Shown here piece by piece: positions 1 through 13,828 of a stretch of DNA of 64,000 bases (position 1 is the stretch's first letter; every line of letters begins with the position of its first letter). This stretch comes from Carettochelys insculpta. Taxonomy: Eukaryota; Chordata; Testudines; Carettochelyidae. Below the pieces are notes generated by a model. That model saw nothing but the letters and a program-made list of their open reading frames with translations, was not told the origin of the DNA and searched no databases. The DNA lies in the NCBI RefSeq assembly GCF_033958435.1, contig NC_134146.1, positions 29,906,501-29,970,500 on the forward strand. Direction: 5' to 3'. Both the position numbers and the translations under genes were made by a program.

Positions 1-190
1 AAATGGTGAAAGATTGCACTATATAAAAGCATTCCCTACTCCTCCTGCAATGAGGAGTACAGGGATGATGAAATAGCATGCACATTATTTTGAAAAATAT
101 TTCAAAATAACAAGTGCATTTGAAAGATGAGGAGTAGCTATTTTGGGATACTGAGGTATTCCAAAATAGCTCTACCATGTAGACATAGCC
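1..190. mobile_element. Palindromic MITE, cut by window edge
   Basis: The right end carries the terminal 'gtagacatagcc' shared by the complete MITEs further along (10837-11103, 54184-54619). The interior has several short 'atttcaaaata' and 'ctattttg' blocks in both orientations, as in the copy at 10837. The left terminus lies outside the window, so the target duplication cannot be checked. Assignment to PIF/Harbinger is by similarity to the better preserved copies. Confidence 0.55.
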
Positions 191-664
191 TGGGAGTATT
201 GATTCAGGGATGCTGAGCACCTTCAAGACCTACTCAGATCTATAGATCTGATTCTACTTAAACGGAAGTCAACTGATGTTTGTCTGTTCTTTTCCACAGA
301 AGCACAATTGAGTCTTGGTTTTAATGAGAGTTTTGCCTGAATAAGTATAACAGATTTGGGTCTGCTGTTGTTTATAATTCAGATTTCTTGATTTCATAGG
401 TGTATCTTAAATCTGTTATGTTTAATAGAAGGTGCATAGTCTATCGCAAAACATTACGTCAGTCCATTGCAAAGGAATGGATTGTGGAGAGTGTATAAGT
501 AACTCTGTCCACTTCTGAGAAACCAGAAGGGGAAATTCAAAGGACATATAAATCACAGTAACAGTAATGGAGATGATTAACATACATAAATGAATTACCA
601 TTAAAACATTGTTTTTTCATGTACAGTTTATTGAGGTGCCATTACTTATATGTATTGCACACAC
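191..664. other. VEPH1 intron, no recognised feature
   Basis: AT-rich intronic sequence immediately downstream (in gene orientation) of the exon at 665-804. The next VEPH1 coding exon should follow 'FLFQQ' with residues leading towards the PH domain, and I see no such translation here. No repeat was recognised. Confidence 0.5.
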
Positions 665-804
665 CTGCTGAAAAAGAAACATGATATGGATCCAGAGTTG
701 AGGCTGTCGGCTGATGAGAGTAAAACTGGATTTACTGTATAGGCAGTAATGACCCCTCAGAGGGCAGCTGAAGAACAGCTTTGCTACACAACTTCTAACA
801 GTAT
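665..804 (-). CDS. VEPH1: VEPH1 coding exon f (segment before the PH domain)
   Basis: 140 bp: two bases completing an Asp codon, then 46 codons ending in phase 0. The translation runs from '[12 protein letters not shown]' through '[11 protein letters not shown]' to 'IMFLFQQ', close to human VEPH1 around residues 578-624 (numbering from memory). The acceptor is 'tttctag' directly before 'atactgttag', and the donor is 'cagcag|gtgtgt'. The open frame runs past both splice sites (617-814), but the matching part stops exactly at them. This is the last VEPH1 exon in the window. The following exons, including the PH domain, must lie to the left. Confidence 0.95.
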
Positions 805-2726
805 CTAGAAACAAATATACATAATATTAACATCAACTAGTTAAAAAGAGATCGAACTATCTAACATTGCTTTACACTTAAACAGCAATACTTGTGGCTA
901 TAGGATACCACTATTTTCAGATCTGAAATACATCCACTGTCTTAATTTTTATATGATTTATTCACTCTCACATTTTGATTTCTTAATACACACAAGAACA
1001 GATATTGATTTTAGTCAGTATCATTATTTGTCAGTAAAACAAAATAAGTGAAATTTGGCCCTGTTTAGAGTGCCAGCACACATACAATGTACCACTTAAA
1101 CTGAATATAAGCCAGGATTAGTGGTGCATAGGCCCTGTACTGAACCTGTGCGCAGAGCTATATTTCACTCACTGCACATATAAAAGCTCTACTGTTTTGC
1201 ACCTTATGCAGCCATTTATTACTGACTCCACAGGGCAGAGTTAGGCTTTCAATGTGTATCACTTCCTTTTTGGTAAAGAATCCTCAGAACCTTGTATTTT
1301 TGCACTCTCCTTCTTGATTATTAAAACAGACAGATATATTAAAACTGTTCAGAACTAATCCTCATTTAAAAGAGTGGGTTGAAAGAACACCCCCATGGGA
1401 GTTTGCAACCAACCAAGACTTCACTCTTGGCCCAAATTCCTGCCGCCTTCACTCAGACCTTACTCATGCAAAAACTGATTTCAATAGGAGCTATACTCCA
1501 AGTCAGGAATTCAGGACTTTGCCCTTCACAAACAGAAGTTGAACCTTTAGTCATTGGTTAGAGCCATGTTACTCAATCCACTTTGTCCTGAATAGATTGA
1601 CTGAAAGTCACAAGTGAGTTAAATGCATATACAATGTCAATATGCATACCACATGCTTATCCTACAGCATTACTTATTACAATCATCCTAAAAGTTACAA
1701 TAAAAGCAGTAACATTACAATAAAATTCAGGCTCCCAACAAGCATTTTGGCATTCTGAATCTATCATCAGTTTAAAGGACTGAGTGTTCTATAAATGTCA
1801 CTTCTCATTAACTGTATTTTAAATAATCCTCTTCATAACAACACATTGCTCTTAAATATCATCTCCCAACCAAGGATCTTAAAACATGTTGCAAATATTC
1901 ACTAATTAAGAGGCACAACACCCAAGTGAAGCAGGGAATTATAATTTCCAATCACTTTGCTGAAGAGTAAAATGTTTCACAGAAAGACTTGCTATAAGAT
2001 AGTGTCAGAGGCAGTCCCTTGCTTTAAACACTAGACAGTACTGACACTAGTGACAATACAAATATTTTCATAGAAGAACACTGGAAAGCTTTGGTTTGGG
2101 GGCGTGATTTGGAATTTAAAAGCTGCTAAATTTGATGGTGTGGGGAAGTTTGAAGACTCTTCTGTACATCCAGAGGTGTAAAAACTTCAAACCGATATTC
2201 AGAATGGAGATTAGATCATCTCCCCAGAAGACACAGACTCTCTCCAAAGGTCATGCCTTGACTGGCTGGTCACAAGGTAAGTGCAATCCAAGTCTCTATT
2301 TTTCACAGACCTGCATTGTTCACTCACAATTATCTCTTAAAATCAGTGTCGTCTTTGTGTACTGGTATCAACTACTTTCTTATTAGTTATCTATAAACAA
2401 CCCATGGTAGTTACACGCAATATGAAAGCACCCTCTGTGTAACATTCTTAATACAGAAGGCTGTATGCACCACATCATATATCACTGTGTAAGCCTGATC
2501 ATATTTATGCAAGGTTGAACTGGAAAGGGCAAAACAGACACAGCCTTTTATATGCTTGTTTCCATTTTTCCAAAATGTTGACATGGAGGCCCTAACTCCA
2601 TGTCCTGGCTGGGATAAGATCAATGCAAAAATGAAGGTGGGAGAGCCACAACTGTGAGTTTCCACCATCTTTGCACCTCACCCATTGAAAGAATGACTGG
2701 GGGACAATTCTGATGGAGATCTAACT

Positions 2727-3144
2727 CAGGGATGAGCAAACCTTTTACGATGGGCCCCACTTTTTGGCCCTGTAATAAGCCAGCCCATCACCCTTTGGGA
2801 GGCCCCCAGGAAGGAATGTGGGGAAGATGCTCAGGAAGGGGATGCTGGGGAGCTCCAGGGAGTGCCCAGAAGGGGAAGGGGTGCTCAGGACGAGGACCCA
2901 GGAGGGTACCTTACAAAGCTGGGAACTCACTGGCTGCCCCTGCTGCTTGACTCAGGACCTCTGAGCATTCTGATTGTCCCGGTGGCAAGGGGGTTGTTCT
3001 CTGGGCAACAGCAGTGGTGGAGGCCACACGGGAGAAAGGAAAGGGCTGTCAAGGCAGTGGAAGCTGCGGGGGCAGGGAAACCAATCACACTACACCCCCC
3101 CCCCTTATAAAATGTCACACCCCTCCCATTTTGTGCACCCCTGA
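2727..3144. mobile_element. hAT-type MITE with 8-bp target duplication
   Basis: 418 bp bounded by 'cagggatgagcaaac' on the left and '..gtgcacccctg' on the right, short inverted termini beginning CAGGG/CACCCCTG. It is flanked by a perfect 8-bp duplication 'atctaact' (2719-2726 and 3145-3152). Eight-base duplications and CAG-starting termini are the hAT signature. The interior is GC-rich and encodes nothing recognisable. The elements at 14871-15341 and 29605-30196 have similar termini but different interiors. Confidence 0.8.
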
Positions 3145-3633
3145 TCTAACTTATGCCCAACTGTGTATCACATGAACAGGCCATTTCAGTAGCTAGGAAG
3201 AGCCAGATCAAAGATGCACATTCTACACCTCTTACTTCTGCCAGCTATAACCCGTCACGTTCCTAATCTGGAGACTGCAGAAGGGGTAATGGCAGAGGGC
3301 CTCCATGGGGGCTCTGCCACCTGGAAATTATTCTATGTGCATGGAATTTCCAGAGTCCAGATCTGCAAGTAGTATGGTCCCTTTACACTGCAGCATCACA
3401 AGGGAGCCCTAAGGTGATGGGGAATCTGGCCCTGAGATTTACTGTTCAGTCAGTGGACTCAGTCCAGTGATCATTCTGTGCATGCAATACCCATTGATGC
3501 TAATGATGTAATTGACTAAAGATTGGCAAAATATTTACAATTTAAGGCCCACCTATATAATCCTCTCTCCAAAATTAAGCAGTAGTCAATGATTTTTTAA
3601 ATAAGGGAGATCTTGGAAGACCTGATTCTCCAT

Positions 3634-3710
3634 AAACAATAAGTCCAGTGGCACCTTATAGACTAACATATTGGAGCATAAGCTTTCGTAGGCCAAGACC
3701 CACTTCATCA
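3634..3710 (+). mobile_element. Truncated short retroposon ('gtgccac..tagactaac' family)
   Basis: 77 bp flanked by a perfect 10-bp direct repeat 'gattctccat' (3624-3633 and 3711-3720). The body holds the family core 'gtggcaccttatagactaac' followed by 'gagcataagctttcgta' and ends in 'cacttcatca'. Relative to the copy at 36000, the first part is missing, so this looks like 5' truncation during reverse transcription. The class is inferred from the variable-length target duplication. I do not recall its catalogue name. Confidence 0.65.
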
Positions 3711-4469
3711 GATTCTCCATGGCTCTGCACTGTGCTTATTTACTTCTGTGCAATCTGAGTGCAAAATACAATCAAATTGGATTTCTCCATTCATTTACAA
3801 TGACTGTAGAATTTGATGCCCACCTTGCACAAGTGCAAATACAAAGCAGTGGAGAATCAGACCTAGAAGGCCTTGCAGCAGATTTCCTCCATGAGAGAGA
3901 AATGATATCCACCCTGTCTTCATACGGCCTTTATAAGGTATTCATCCTCCCCATGTAGGTAAAGAGCTGGGTGCTGATGCTAGGGTGTGTGTGAGAAAAC
4001 AACCAGTTCAGCCAACAAATATGGCATGGGACTGCTGTGCTCTTTTCCTCATAGCTGCTGTCCATGGGGCAGAATAGAAGACGTCTCTTTGCTGGTTGAT
4101 GGAGCCCCTGGTTCCATATATATGCACACATGCTAATCTTGACATGCTAGTCCTGACGTGCTCATGGTACCTTATTGGACAAGCTTTCATGGGGCCTCTG
4201 CAAAAATCTGTCTGGGTGGTGAGCAGGGGTGTGCAGATACTTTCGTATAACTGTTTGTCCAGTGGGCTTCATGTGCAGCACCTAAGAAATCATACAACAG
4301 TTTTGCCAAGTCCTCTGCAGCCAGGGAAATAGCTACCTTAGTGCCTGACTTTAGGAAAAGATAGAACTTTTCCTAACTTTCCAAGCTTCACTGCATTTGA
4401 CAGAAGAGTTATAAAGAAAGTGCCTTTCTATAGCTTTGTCTGTTGATGCATTTTATTGCTAGGATTATG

Positions 4470-5260
4470 CATTCAGTGCAGGGCCAGGCAAAATATAGCC
4501 CATGGGCCAGATCTAGCCTGCCAAGCCACTGGATCCAGCCTACAGATGCAGTAGGGAGCCTCAGACAATCTCGGAAAAGCACCGGAGGAGCCCTGTTTGT
4601 TTTTCAACAGCTGAGAGCCTGCGTTTGGGGAGAAGGTACACATGCAACCCCTGCCCTTTGCACAATCCCAAGGGCTAGTTTCTGGAAGCTGCCCATCTGA
4701 AGCATAAGCAGACGTGAAGCACCCTTACCCTCCCCTCAGCATCATAGCTATTCAGAGAGCACAAGGCCTCTGATGTGGCTGGGCAGGCACAGAGCCTGCC
4801 TGAGAGTAAGCTGGACTGCTGGCCCAGTAAGTCTCCCAGCCAGAGCCTGTCTCTGGAACCTCAGACCTTCCCTCCCTCCAACCCTCTGTCCCCGACTCCT
4901 TCCCTCCTACCCCACATATCTCTAACCCTCTACCCCCTTATACCACATAACCTAAACCCTCTGCCCCCTTCCTCTACCCACACCCCACATATCCCTAACT
5001 CTCTGCTCCTTTCTCCACCCTTACCCCACATAATCCAAACCCTATGCCCCTCCTCCTGCACCCATAAGACCTCCCAGACCCTGCACCCCAATCCCCTGCC
5101 CCAGGTCACAAGCCCCTCCCACACCCAAACACCCTAACTGCAAGCTCCCTTGTGTACCCAACCTCCGTCCCAGACGCTGCATTATACAAGAGGGTGGCCC
5201 TTGACCACTTTCAACATTTTTGGAGTTGTCCCCCATCAAAAATTACTGCTCCCCCCAATT
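4470..5260 (-). repeat. GC-rich interspersed repeat with internal CT-rich minisatellite
   Basis: Begins near 'cagggccaggcaaaatatagcc' and ends near 'aaaaattactgctcccccc'. Similar wording in the opposite orientation occurs in the hAT-type element at 29605. The part at about 4860-5110 is an imperfect tandem array with variations on 'ccctctaccccacata', giving a spurious 120-codon proline-rich frame (4775-5137). A hAT origin is likely from the related copies, but no target duplication could be found here. Confidence 0.5.
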
Positions 5261-5849
5261 TTGTTCCTGAACCAAAAGAGGTTATAATCCCAACTGAGTC
5301 ACTGGAACCACGCACATGTTTGTAGTTATGCACATGCTTAAACACATGCTCTGGTAGATTAGAACACTAACCTATTACCAATGTGCTTATTAGTGCGATA
5401 GGTTTTAGATTTTGTATTAAAATGTAATTATTTGCACTTATATGAGAGTTAGTTGAGAGAATTTGTGGCATATCACACTCAGTAGTACAACATAATTAAT
5501 CAATACTGCTTAGTAGATTGGCCTTTTAGCGTAAAATATTCCTGAAAATTGCCAACTCACAGCAGGCATTTATTTACACTTCCAGCTACTTCAGTACTGA
5601 TTCTTACGATCTACATTATCATATTTAAGAAGTATATTGAAACATGATGTATTTTTAGAAGCAGTAATATTATCCCACACAAAGATTTTCCTTCTCTTCT
5701 ACCATCAGCAGTAAAGCATCAAGTACATGTCATTATTTGCTATTTTCTATTGTAATGCCACATCATATAGCTCATATTTTAATGTAATAATGCATTTCTG
5801 TAATCTCTTCTCTGGGGTTACCAAATGTACATTACTTAAACTTTACAGT

Positions 5850-5985
5850 GTTCCTATGAGGTCAATTGTTGTTACTGTGCCCCTTTCATAAGTGGATGAA
5901 AGTTAAAGGATTTATCTGTACGCTCACAGGCACAGTCTGGACTCAACATGTGTGTCTTCATACTCCTGCTCTAACCCATAGACAC
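5850..5985 (-). repeat. MIR-like old SINE fragment
   Basis: The stretch 'cctatgaggtcaattgttgttactgtgcccctttcata..' followed by weakly similar text to 5985 resembles the core of MIR-type CORE-SINEs, which are widespread in amniotes. It is highly decayed, and the orientation and limits are approximate. Confidence 0.35.
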
Positions 5986-6496
5986 TGGTGATAAGATGGT
6001 CCATCTCATAGTGATAGTTATTTTTATTTTTGTATTAGAGATACATAGTTTGTAAGTATTTGTGTAACATTCATATTAGCCACTTTATTACCAAAATTCA
6101 CATTTACTAGTAAAATACCTGCACACCATGAACACAGATAAACAAATTTGGGTTAACATTTCCAGACCCAGAGACACAGACTTTCTCACTATCCAGATGC
6201 ATTATGTCCCACATAATTCATAAGGTTCCATCATCTCAAAATCTGGGGTTTGCCTTGCTGCAGCTGCAGCTCTGTCCTCTATTAGTTTCAGACCTATGTA
6301 GCTGTCAGATTGCTTATGACTTCCATATTTGGCTAGGCTTCTGAAGAAACTAAGTTGTTCAGGAATTCTGTGACTTCCCAACTTAACTGCACATATACAA
6401 CACTGAACACTCACCTAGTCCTATCACTGTGCTGCTTTGGAAAGCACAATGAATCAAACATATCCAGGGCATAATTCCTACTGATGTCAGCAGCAT

Positions 6497-8110
6497 TATT
6501 GTAGAACCACAGAATATTAGAACTGGAAGGGACCTCAAGAGGTCATCGACTCCAGTCCCTTGCCCTTGTGGCAGGACCAAACACCATCTCTGTTCGACAT
6601 TAATCCAACTTGTTCTTAAATATCTCCGATGATGGAGATTCTACAACCACCGTAGGCAATTTCCAGTACTTAACCACCATAACAGGAAATTTTTCCTAAT
6701 GTCCAACTGAAAACTCCCTTGCTGCAGTTTAAGCCCATTGCTCCTTGTCCTATCAGAGGCTAAGGAGAAAGATTTTTCTCCCTCCTCCTTGTAACTCCCT
6801 TTTAGGCAATTAAAAGCTGCTATCATGTCCATTCTCTGCCTTCTCTTTCCCAACTAACCCATTTCCCAAATCCATTTCTTTTAATTTTCTTTCATAGGTC
6901 TTACTTTCTAGACCTTTAATCATATGATGTTCTTCTCTGGCCCCTCTCCTATTTCTCCACATCCTTCCTAAAATGGGGGACCCAACCAATGCCAAACCAA
7001 TCCACAGTAGAGCAGAATTACTTTTCATTTCTTGCTCACAACTCTCCTGTTAAGGCATCTCAGAATCATATTTGATTTTCTTGCAATAGTGTCACACTGT
7101 TTACTCATACTCAGCTTGTGGTCTACTATGATCCCTAGATCTCTTTCCACAGTACTGCTTCTTATGAAGTCCCTTCCTGTTTTGTATGTGTGAAACTGAT
7201 TGTTCCTCCTATGTTGAGTACTTTACCTTTGTTCTTGTTGAACTTCATCCTATTTTCCTCACCCCATTTCTACAGTTTATCCAGATTATTTTGAATTCTG
7301 ACCCATCCTACAAAGCACTTGCAAACCTTCCCAGATTGGTATCATTTGCAAACTTGATAAGTGTACTCTCTATGCCATTATCTAAATCACTGATGAAGCT
7401 ATTGAACAGAACTGGCCTCAAAACTGACCCTGTGGAACCCCACTTGTTATTCCCTTCCAGCATGACTGTGAACCATTAATAACGAGTCTCTGTGAACTGT
7501 TATCCAACTAGTTGTGCACTCATCTGGCAGTAGCCCCCTGTAGGTTGCGCTTCCCTAGTTTACTTATGAGAAGGTCATGCAATACTGTACCAAATGCCTT
7601 ACTAAAGTCCACGTATGCCATGTCCACCACTTCCCCTTTATCCACAAACCTTGTGATCCTATCAAAGAAATCTGTCAGGTTGGTTTGACATGATTTGTTC
7701 TTGACAAATCCATGCTGACTGTCATGTATCACCTTATTATCTTCCAGATGTTTGCAGATGGATTTCTTAATTATTTGTTCCATTATCTTTCCTGGCACTG
7801 AAGTTAAGCTGACTTATCTGTAATTTCCTGGGTTGTATTTGCCTCCCTTTTTATAGATGGACACTATATTTACCTTTTTCCAGTCTTCTGGAATCTCCAC
7901 TTCCATGAGTATTCAAAAGATGATAGCTAGTGGCTGACATACCTCCTCTACCAGATCCTTGAATATTGTAGGATACAATTCATCAGGCCCTGGTCACTTG
8001 AAGACTGCTATTCTAATTTCTAAATCATTTAAACTTTTTCTTTCCCTATTTTAACTTCTTGACCTACCCCATTTCTACTAGCATTCATTAATTTCACTAG
8101 GTTTCACAGA
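6497..8110 (-). mobile_element. CR1 LINE, 5'-truncated, reverse transcriptase remnant
   Basis: Reading the minus strand from 8110 downwards, the translation follows the CR1 reverse transcriptase. A segment with 'QHGFVKNKSCQTNLTDF' and 'VDMAYVDFSKAF' (7520-7798) includes the first catalytic Asp. Next come a 'SGVPQG' block near 7440 and the degenerate 'FANDT' at 7338-7352 in place of the family's FADD, so one catalytic Asp is lost. The 3' untranslated part ends near 6500 with 'tattctgtgg', resembling the short terminal repeats of CR1. Upstream reverse transcriptase and the endonuclease are missing. Many stops show it is a fossil. Confidence 0.9.
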
Positions 8111-9379
8111 GATATGTCTGGCTCAACAAACCAAAATCTGTACTTACTCACAGCTCTTCAATTCAAGTTTAGTCAAAATCAGCCAGATCAAGTAAGTGTA
8201 TTCACATTTGTGTACACGTAGCAACCAAAGGTAGGCTGTGGCTACTTACTAGGATATTTTACTCTAAATGTACTTATTAGGTTAGGCAGGTATTCCAAAA
8301 AATGTAGAAGTGTCTCAAATAAATCAATTGTAGATACATATAACACAGTGACAGATTTTTGGATTCCCACTGTAATAAGATATGTACATACCAAACAACA
8401 AGCTTCTTTGATCACCAGTACCAAGTATGTGACCTGAAGCCTGGGGAAAAAGTGTCGAAAAGTATTTTTCTGTATTCATTTACAGTAAGTTCATCCAAGG
8501 ATATTGTGCCCACAAAACAGAAGAATCACAGTGATTTTGTTGGAGGCTGGGGGAAGGAAATAGGGATATTTCATAGGCCATGCTTATGTCAGAACTGGTC
8601 TTCATGGCAGATCTGCATAGTTCAACATGTAGGAGGAAAGAGAAGTGTGTCTGGGGATAGATGAATGACTATTGCTATGAGCTTCCTACAAATGCACCTA
8701 CAGTGAACGTGCAGAAAGTACAGCCTCTATGCCAGGGAATAGTTTTGACGCAATTTGCCCAACATTTAACAAATCAGCAGCTCAGTATTGGCTTAACTTT
8801 CTTTTGATGTTATTTAAAACAATGAAGTGTAAAATACATCAAAAATGGCTCTGCATCTCTTTAAAATAATTGACCAAAAGTGCATAATGGAAAAAGGAAG
8901 GGAACAAATTTCCTTGATGATGTCATTATATCAGATATTTTAAATCCTCTGAAACTGGTCTATTCTAGAACTAGTTTAACACTATAAAACTAATTGTCAC
9001 TTCTAAAAATAGAAAGGAAACTTAGCAATTTGAACCAACTTCCAGCTGCCTCAATAACCTGCTCCAGTTGACCTATATCAAAGTTTATGGAAACACCAAC
9101 TCAACCTTTAGATTAAAGACTCTACAGACACCTCTATGCTAAATGGACTCTCAAAAGTTGTTACTGTGAAGAAATCCAGATGATTCAAAACAGAGACTGA
9201 CTTATCCTGTGGCTATTTTTAAGAACTCTGTCTCAAGGAGTTAGAGGATAGATGATAAGCTAATATATGCTTGAGACAAGGTTGTTTAAGATTCCTTGTA
9301 CTTGCTTTTAGACCAAAAGATATTGCATTAGGAGGAAGAAGACAGGTCTGGAATAAGAGAACTTGGCCTAGGGCACATT

Positions 9380-10075
9380 CTTACTGCAGAATTAGTTGGT
9401 GATCAGCACTTGGGCATGAATACCCAGGTTGGTCTAACATAATCACCCTTTCATAATCGCACCACTATAGCTACTCTTCTGCTGCACTCACTGATGTAAA
9501 GTACGACACCTGGGGTAATTTCTGGGGGACTTCTGGTGTTCTTAGTGCTGCAGTAAGATGAATTGTGGGAGAATTTGTCTGCCTTGGGGTACAAGGGAAT
9601 GGTGGGAAGGCTTTAGAAGACAGCACTCCATTGATTAGCCTGCATCCCCACTGTAACGTAAGTGAGTTCCCAGCCTACGTGTAAGCAGCACTCATATGTT
9701 CGCCAATATCCCGGATCTTATTTACATGCAGTGTGGGGTCAATATGCTGGAGGTTGATCTTCTGGAGGTTGATTTAGCGAGTCTAGTATTGACCTACTAT
9801 ATCAAATGCTGAAGGCACCCTCATCAACCCCAGTGCTCCTCACAGTTGCAAGGCATAAGGGAAGTCAATGAGAGAGTTTCCCTTTTCTACATCCCACGGT
9901 GGGGACGGCGAAGAAATTCAACTTAAGGTATGTTGATTCGAGCTACGCTATTCTCGTAGCTGGAGTTGCATATCTTTTGGCTGACCTTCTACCCTACAGT
10001 AGACTTGCCCCCAGTCAGGACAGCTAGTTCCAGTGTAAGCAGCACTACACTGAGGTGAGAGATTTTATGTGTGGA
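9380..10075. repeat. Decayed Harbinger-like non-autonomous element(s)
   Basis: Contains 'gtatgttgattcgagctacg' (near 9928) followed by 'gtagctggagttgc', a fold-back wording seen in the subterminal part of other elements here (compare 32740-33445), and 'cagtagacttgcccc' near 9998, like a terminal repeat. Limits are uncertain and no target duplication was found. Assignment is by resemblance only. Confidence 0.35.
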
Positions 10076-10836
10076 TGGAATCTAGGCTAGGGTTAACACC
10101 TAAATAAAAGCCCAAGTGATCCCCGCAGTAAAGACAAGACCACAGACCTGATTCAGTTTACAAGGAGCTTATATATGTCTCATTTTATGGGTGGATATTT
10201 TATGCACTAGACTGAACAACTGAATAACTGTCAGTTATGTCACATTCATATTAATAACCCCCAATCAAATTAAAGAGTATGGGACTCTTTCTTAGCAGCA
10301 TAGACACATATGTGAAGGATTTTGGTTCAAACAAAAAGATATACTAAGATGTGAGAATAGTGGATTTAACCCCATGTGAAACATGTATACAGGGGAAATG
10401 GAAAATGTAAATAATTGATGAATCATGACTATTACAATAATTGATATTGAAGGGAAAAATTAAACACATAACAAGTCCCACTGAAGCCAATGGAGAAATT
10501 CTCCATTAACTTCAGTGGGAACAGGATCAAGTTGTAAATGTATATCATAAGTCAATGCAACTGAAAAGCTACATTAAGCCAGGCCCACTAACATCAGTCA
10601 AAATATTTGTCACCACACCCACCTGAAGGTCTCCAACTTTTAGCAAAGCAGTAACCACCATTTTGGTTTTGCAAGATACAGGAGCAGAGATATTACAGTT
10701 TTAAATGCAATTAATCATTCACTGGCTGGGCTGGGGGAAAAAATGCTAAATAAGGTGACAATGTAAGGGCTTTAGTCACTGCCTGATATTTACCTCAGTT
10801 TAATGATATTAGGTATCATTGTATTACGAACAATAT

Positions 10837-11103
10837 GGCTATGTCTACACAGCCAGAGCTATTTCATGATACTGTGGTATCCCAAGATAGTTATTCTGTG
10901 TCTGTGAAATTCACCCATTATTTCAAAGTATTTTTCAAAATAATGGGCATGCTATTTCAGCATCCCTGTAGTCCTTGTTACAGGTGGAGTAAGGCATGCT
11001 TTGAAATAGCCAATTTCAAAATAAACTTGAAATAAGATATGCAATTTGAGTAGTGCAAATTGCATATCTCATTTTGAGTTTAGGGTGTCATGTTGATGTA
11101 GCC
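10837..11103. mobile_element. PIF/Harbinger-type MITE, 267 bp, TSD TAT
   Basis: Starts 'ggctatgtctacac' and ends 'gatgtagcc', with the same termini as the other MITEs in this window. It is flanked by 'tat' on both sides (10834-10836, 11104-11106). The interior has facing 'atttcaaaata' and 'atttcaa' blocks and a short fold-back around 'gcaaattgcata'. It encodes nothing. The related piece at 1-190 appears to be the same subfamily. Confidence 0.7.
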
Positions 11104-13828
11104 TATTAGGCCTCTGACCTTGCAAATATCTATGTATATGCATGACTTTATGTGAATAGCCCCACTGGTTTAACTTTTACTCCAGTGAGTAAATTTAATT
11201 TATGCACTTAGGTAAGTGCTTGCAAGATCAGGTCTGTAACAAAAACAACTATCTGCAGTGAAATTTTTCAAAACATCAGTTTTAAACTATTTTCCCTTCA
11301 CTGCTTTTCTTTACCTATACCTTTTTTTTAATAAGTTGGAAACAATAGAATACATATTTAGAAAAGTATAAGGGAAATGCGAATTTTTGTTCTTCATCTT
11401 GATTATGGATTTTTACAGATTATTGTGTTATCTCAACTGAGGCAGAGATATTTCACCTCCAGTCTATTCAAAATATTCATGGAGTAAATATGGTTATACT
11501 GGAGTCCCGAAGGGCAAATTCAGGTTTTAGTGTTGCAAACTTGGTTCTCTAAACATGAATGGCAAAAGCCACGCCTGGAAACACCTGGATCAGTTTAGAT
11601 TTATAATGCTATAATCCCTTCTCCCTTCCACACATTAACCTGAAAAGCCTTATGTCCATTGCATACAAAGTGAAAACAGGCAGTGATAAGGTATCATTGT
11701 TTCAGGGGCCCATCTTCAATGCTGAAGAATGTTTGTCTAATTTCTGTTTATAGTGATGACCCAGCTGAAAAAGGGCACCTACCCAAAGCCAGTGGAATAA
11801 AGCAAGACTCATTGCTGATGGAGATTAGAGAGAAGCAGGGCTCTGGATCCAGAGGCCTAGGGTTGGGTTGCATGCTAGACTTGGAAAATCTGCTCTTCTT
11901 TGCTGTTCCTGCTTACACTAACTTGTTTAGATTCCCGCTGAAGAACATCCTTTGTTGACTGCACTTGTGTTTTCTTTCTGCTGATTACAGGGCAATACCC
12001 CACCTGTTCCTCTCCTAAAGGAATCAAGAGCTCACTCGGTTCTCTAGCCTCTAACACTCCCCTCTGACCATCAGCAGAAATCCTCCCCTTCCTCCAAAGG
12101 GCTACTGGGCACCCGTCCCTACTTTAGACCCCAGGCCCCCTCTGGTCTGGACTTGACACCAATTCCTCCCCTAATTCCACCTTACCTCAGTGAAATCTGC
12201 CCCACCCTGCCTGGTCCATGTGCCAAGAACTAACAGCATGAGCAAGTAGGTTATCTCAGCCATGCTAGCTGGGAAAGAAATGCAATTCCAGCCAGAGGGG
12301 AGGCTGTTGCAACAGTACTTGTTCTTTCTAACTCATCTCCTAGCAGCTGACATTCCTGTTTCCTGAACAGCACAGTACCCAAAACCCTGCATGGGGAATT
12401 AGCCCATTGCCAGGCAAGATCAACCTACAGATTAGTTCATTTCCTATGGTTAAATCAGTGCTTCCAATTACTGTACCAGAATAAAAATGCATTTGATTTG
12501 CTAGTTATTATGATCACACATCTGCACCAGCTGCAGACAGGAGTTTGTTAGCATTCCTCTTAAAATTTTGCAGAGATGGGATTTTACTGAAATCAGACAA
12601 CTACAATTGATTCTCACAACAAAGCCAATCTGTATAGTAACACTTCCATATTCACAATGCATACAGAGTCTGTGACTTAATACTAACCCCAAATAATAAG
12701 ATGCTGGCTAATGCATTTTGGCATCGCCAAAAATATGTCTGGAAACATTGGCCTGTATCTATGTGAGTTTGTGGGCATAGTGAATTAGCAGAGGCCCATG
12801 TGTTCTAAATCAGTGTTTGGCTTATGGAATGCTTAAATTTATCAAACGAGTGCAGAGGCAAACACTGCAGGAGAGCCATGAGCTCTTCCATCTATTCTGT
12901 CATATGGTACCAATTATCTCCCAATTCAGCATAAAACTAACCACCACCAGATTTAGGTCCAGAGCTCTACCAACTAGTTTTCTTTTTCCCTCTGTAAGGA
13001 ATTTCTGTCACAAATCCTATATGATTTTTTTTCAGTTTATATTTTCTACTGTAGAGCTACCAAGAATCAGAAATGACTTACAACTAGCACAGCATATGGA
13101 GATTGTTATAATATTTTCACATTTTTATTGAATGGCATTATATTTCCAATCTGATTTTGATGTTAATTCAATAACAAGCTTACCTTTGACTGATACACTA
13201 GAAATCCCTAAGCTCTGTCCCTGGGAAAAAAAGGTTTAATCCCAAACCAGAGATGTGCAGACTCCAAAACATCCTCCACAGAGACAGGCACTCTCATATG
13301 TTTTCTTTCTTATGGGTCACCTGCCACACAAATTACCTGAAATGATTTTGTATGGGGTACTAATGGTAGTGTTACTGAATGTAATTATCAGAAACAGCAG
13401 TAGTGCTAGACAGGAAACATTATCCTGCTCTCATCAATATTAAACAGACAGCTGCAATTGTCTGGATATAGCAAGGAGCAACTAGGCACAGCAGAGAAAG
13501 CATGAAAATAAAAAAAGAAAAAGGTGTCTTGGAATGTGAAGCATTTGGTAACAGCCAGTTTCAAAGACAGAGTATGCACGAGAGCAGTATTTCCCAAATG
13601 TGAATGGTGCAATGTGAATGAGTGTTCCATGAAAAAATTTCATTGGTAACGATATTTTTTCTTCTAAAATATTAAATAAGAAAGTATGTGTGTATCAGAA
13701 ATACTAAGGTACTTAAATAATGTTTTGATTGCAGGTATATTAATATTTATAACACATTTAGAATAGTATAGTTGCTTTACTACACTATTTTACTATTTAC
13801 TTTTACTACTTACTATTATTCCTATTTT

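Noticed and set aside
4775..5137. 120-codon proline/serine-rich frame
   Set aside because: It is the translation of a CT-rich minisatellite inside an interspersed repeat.
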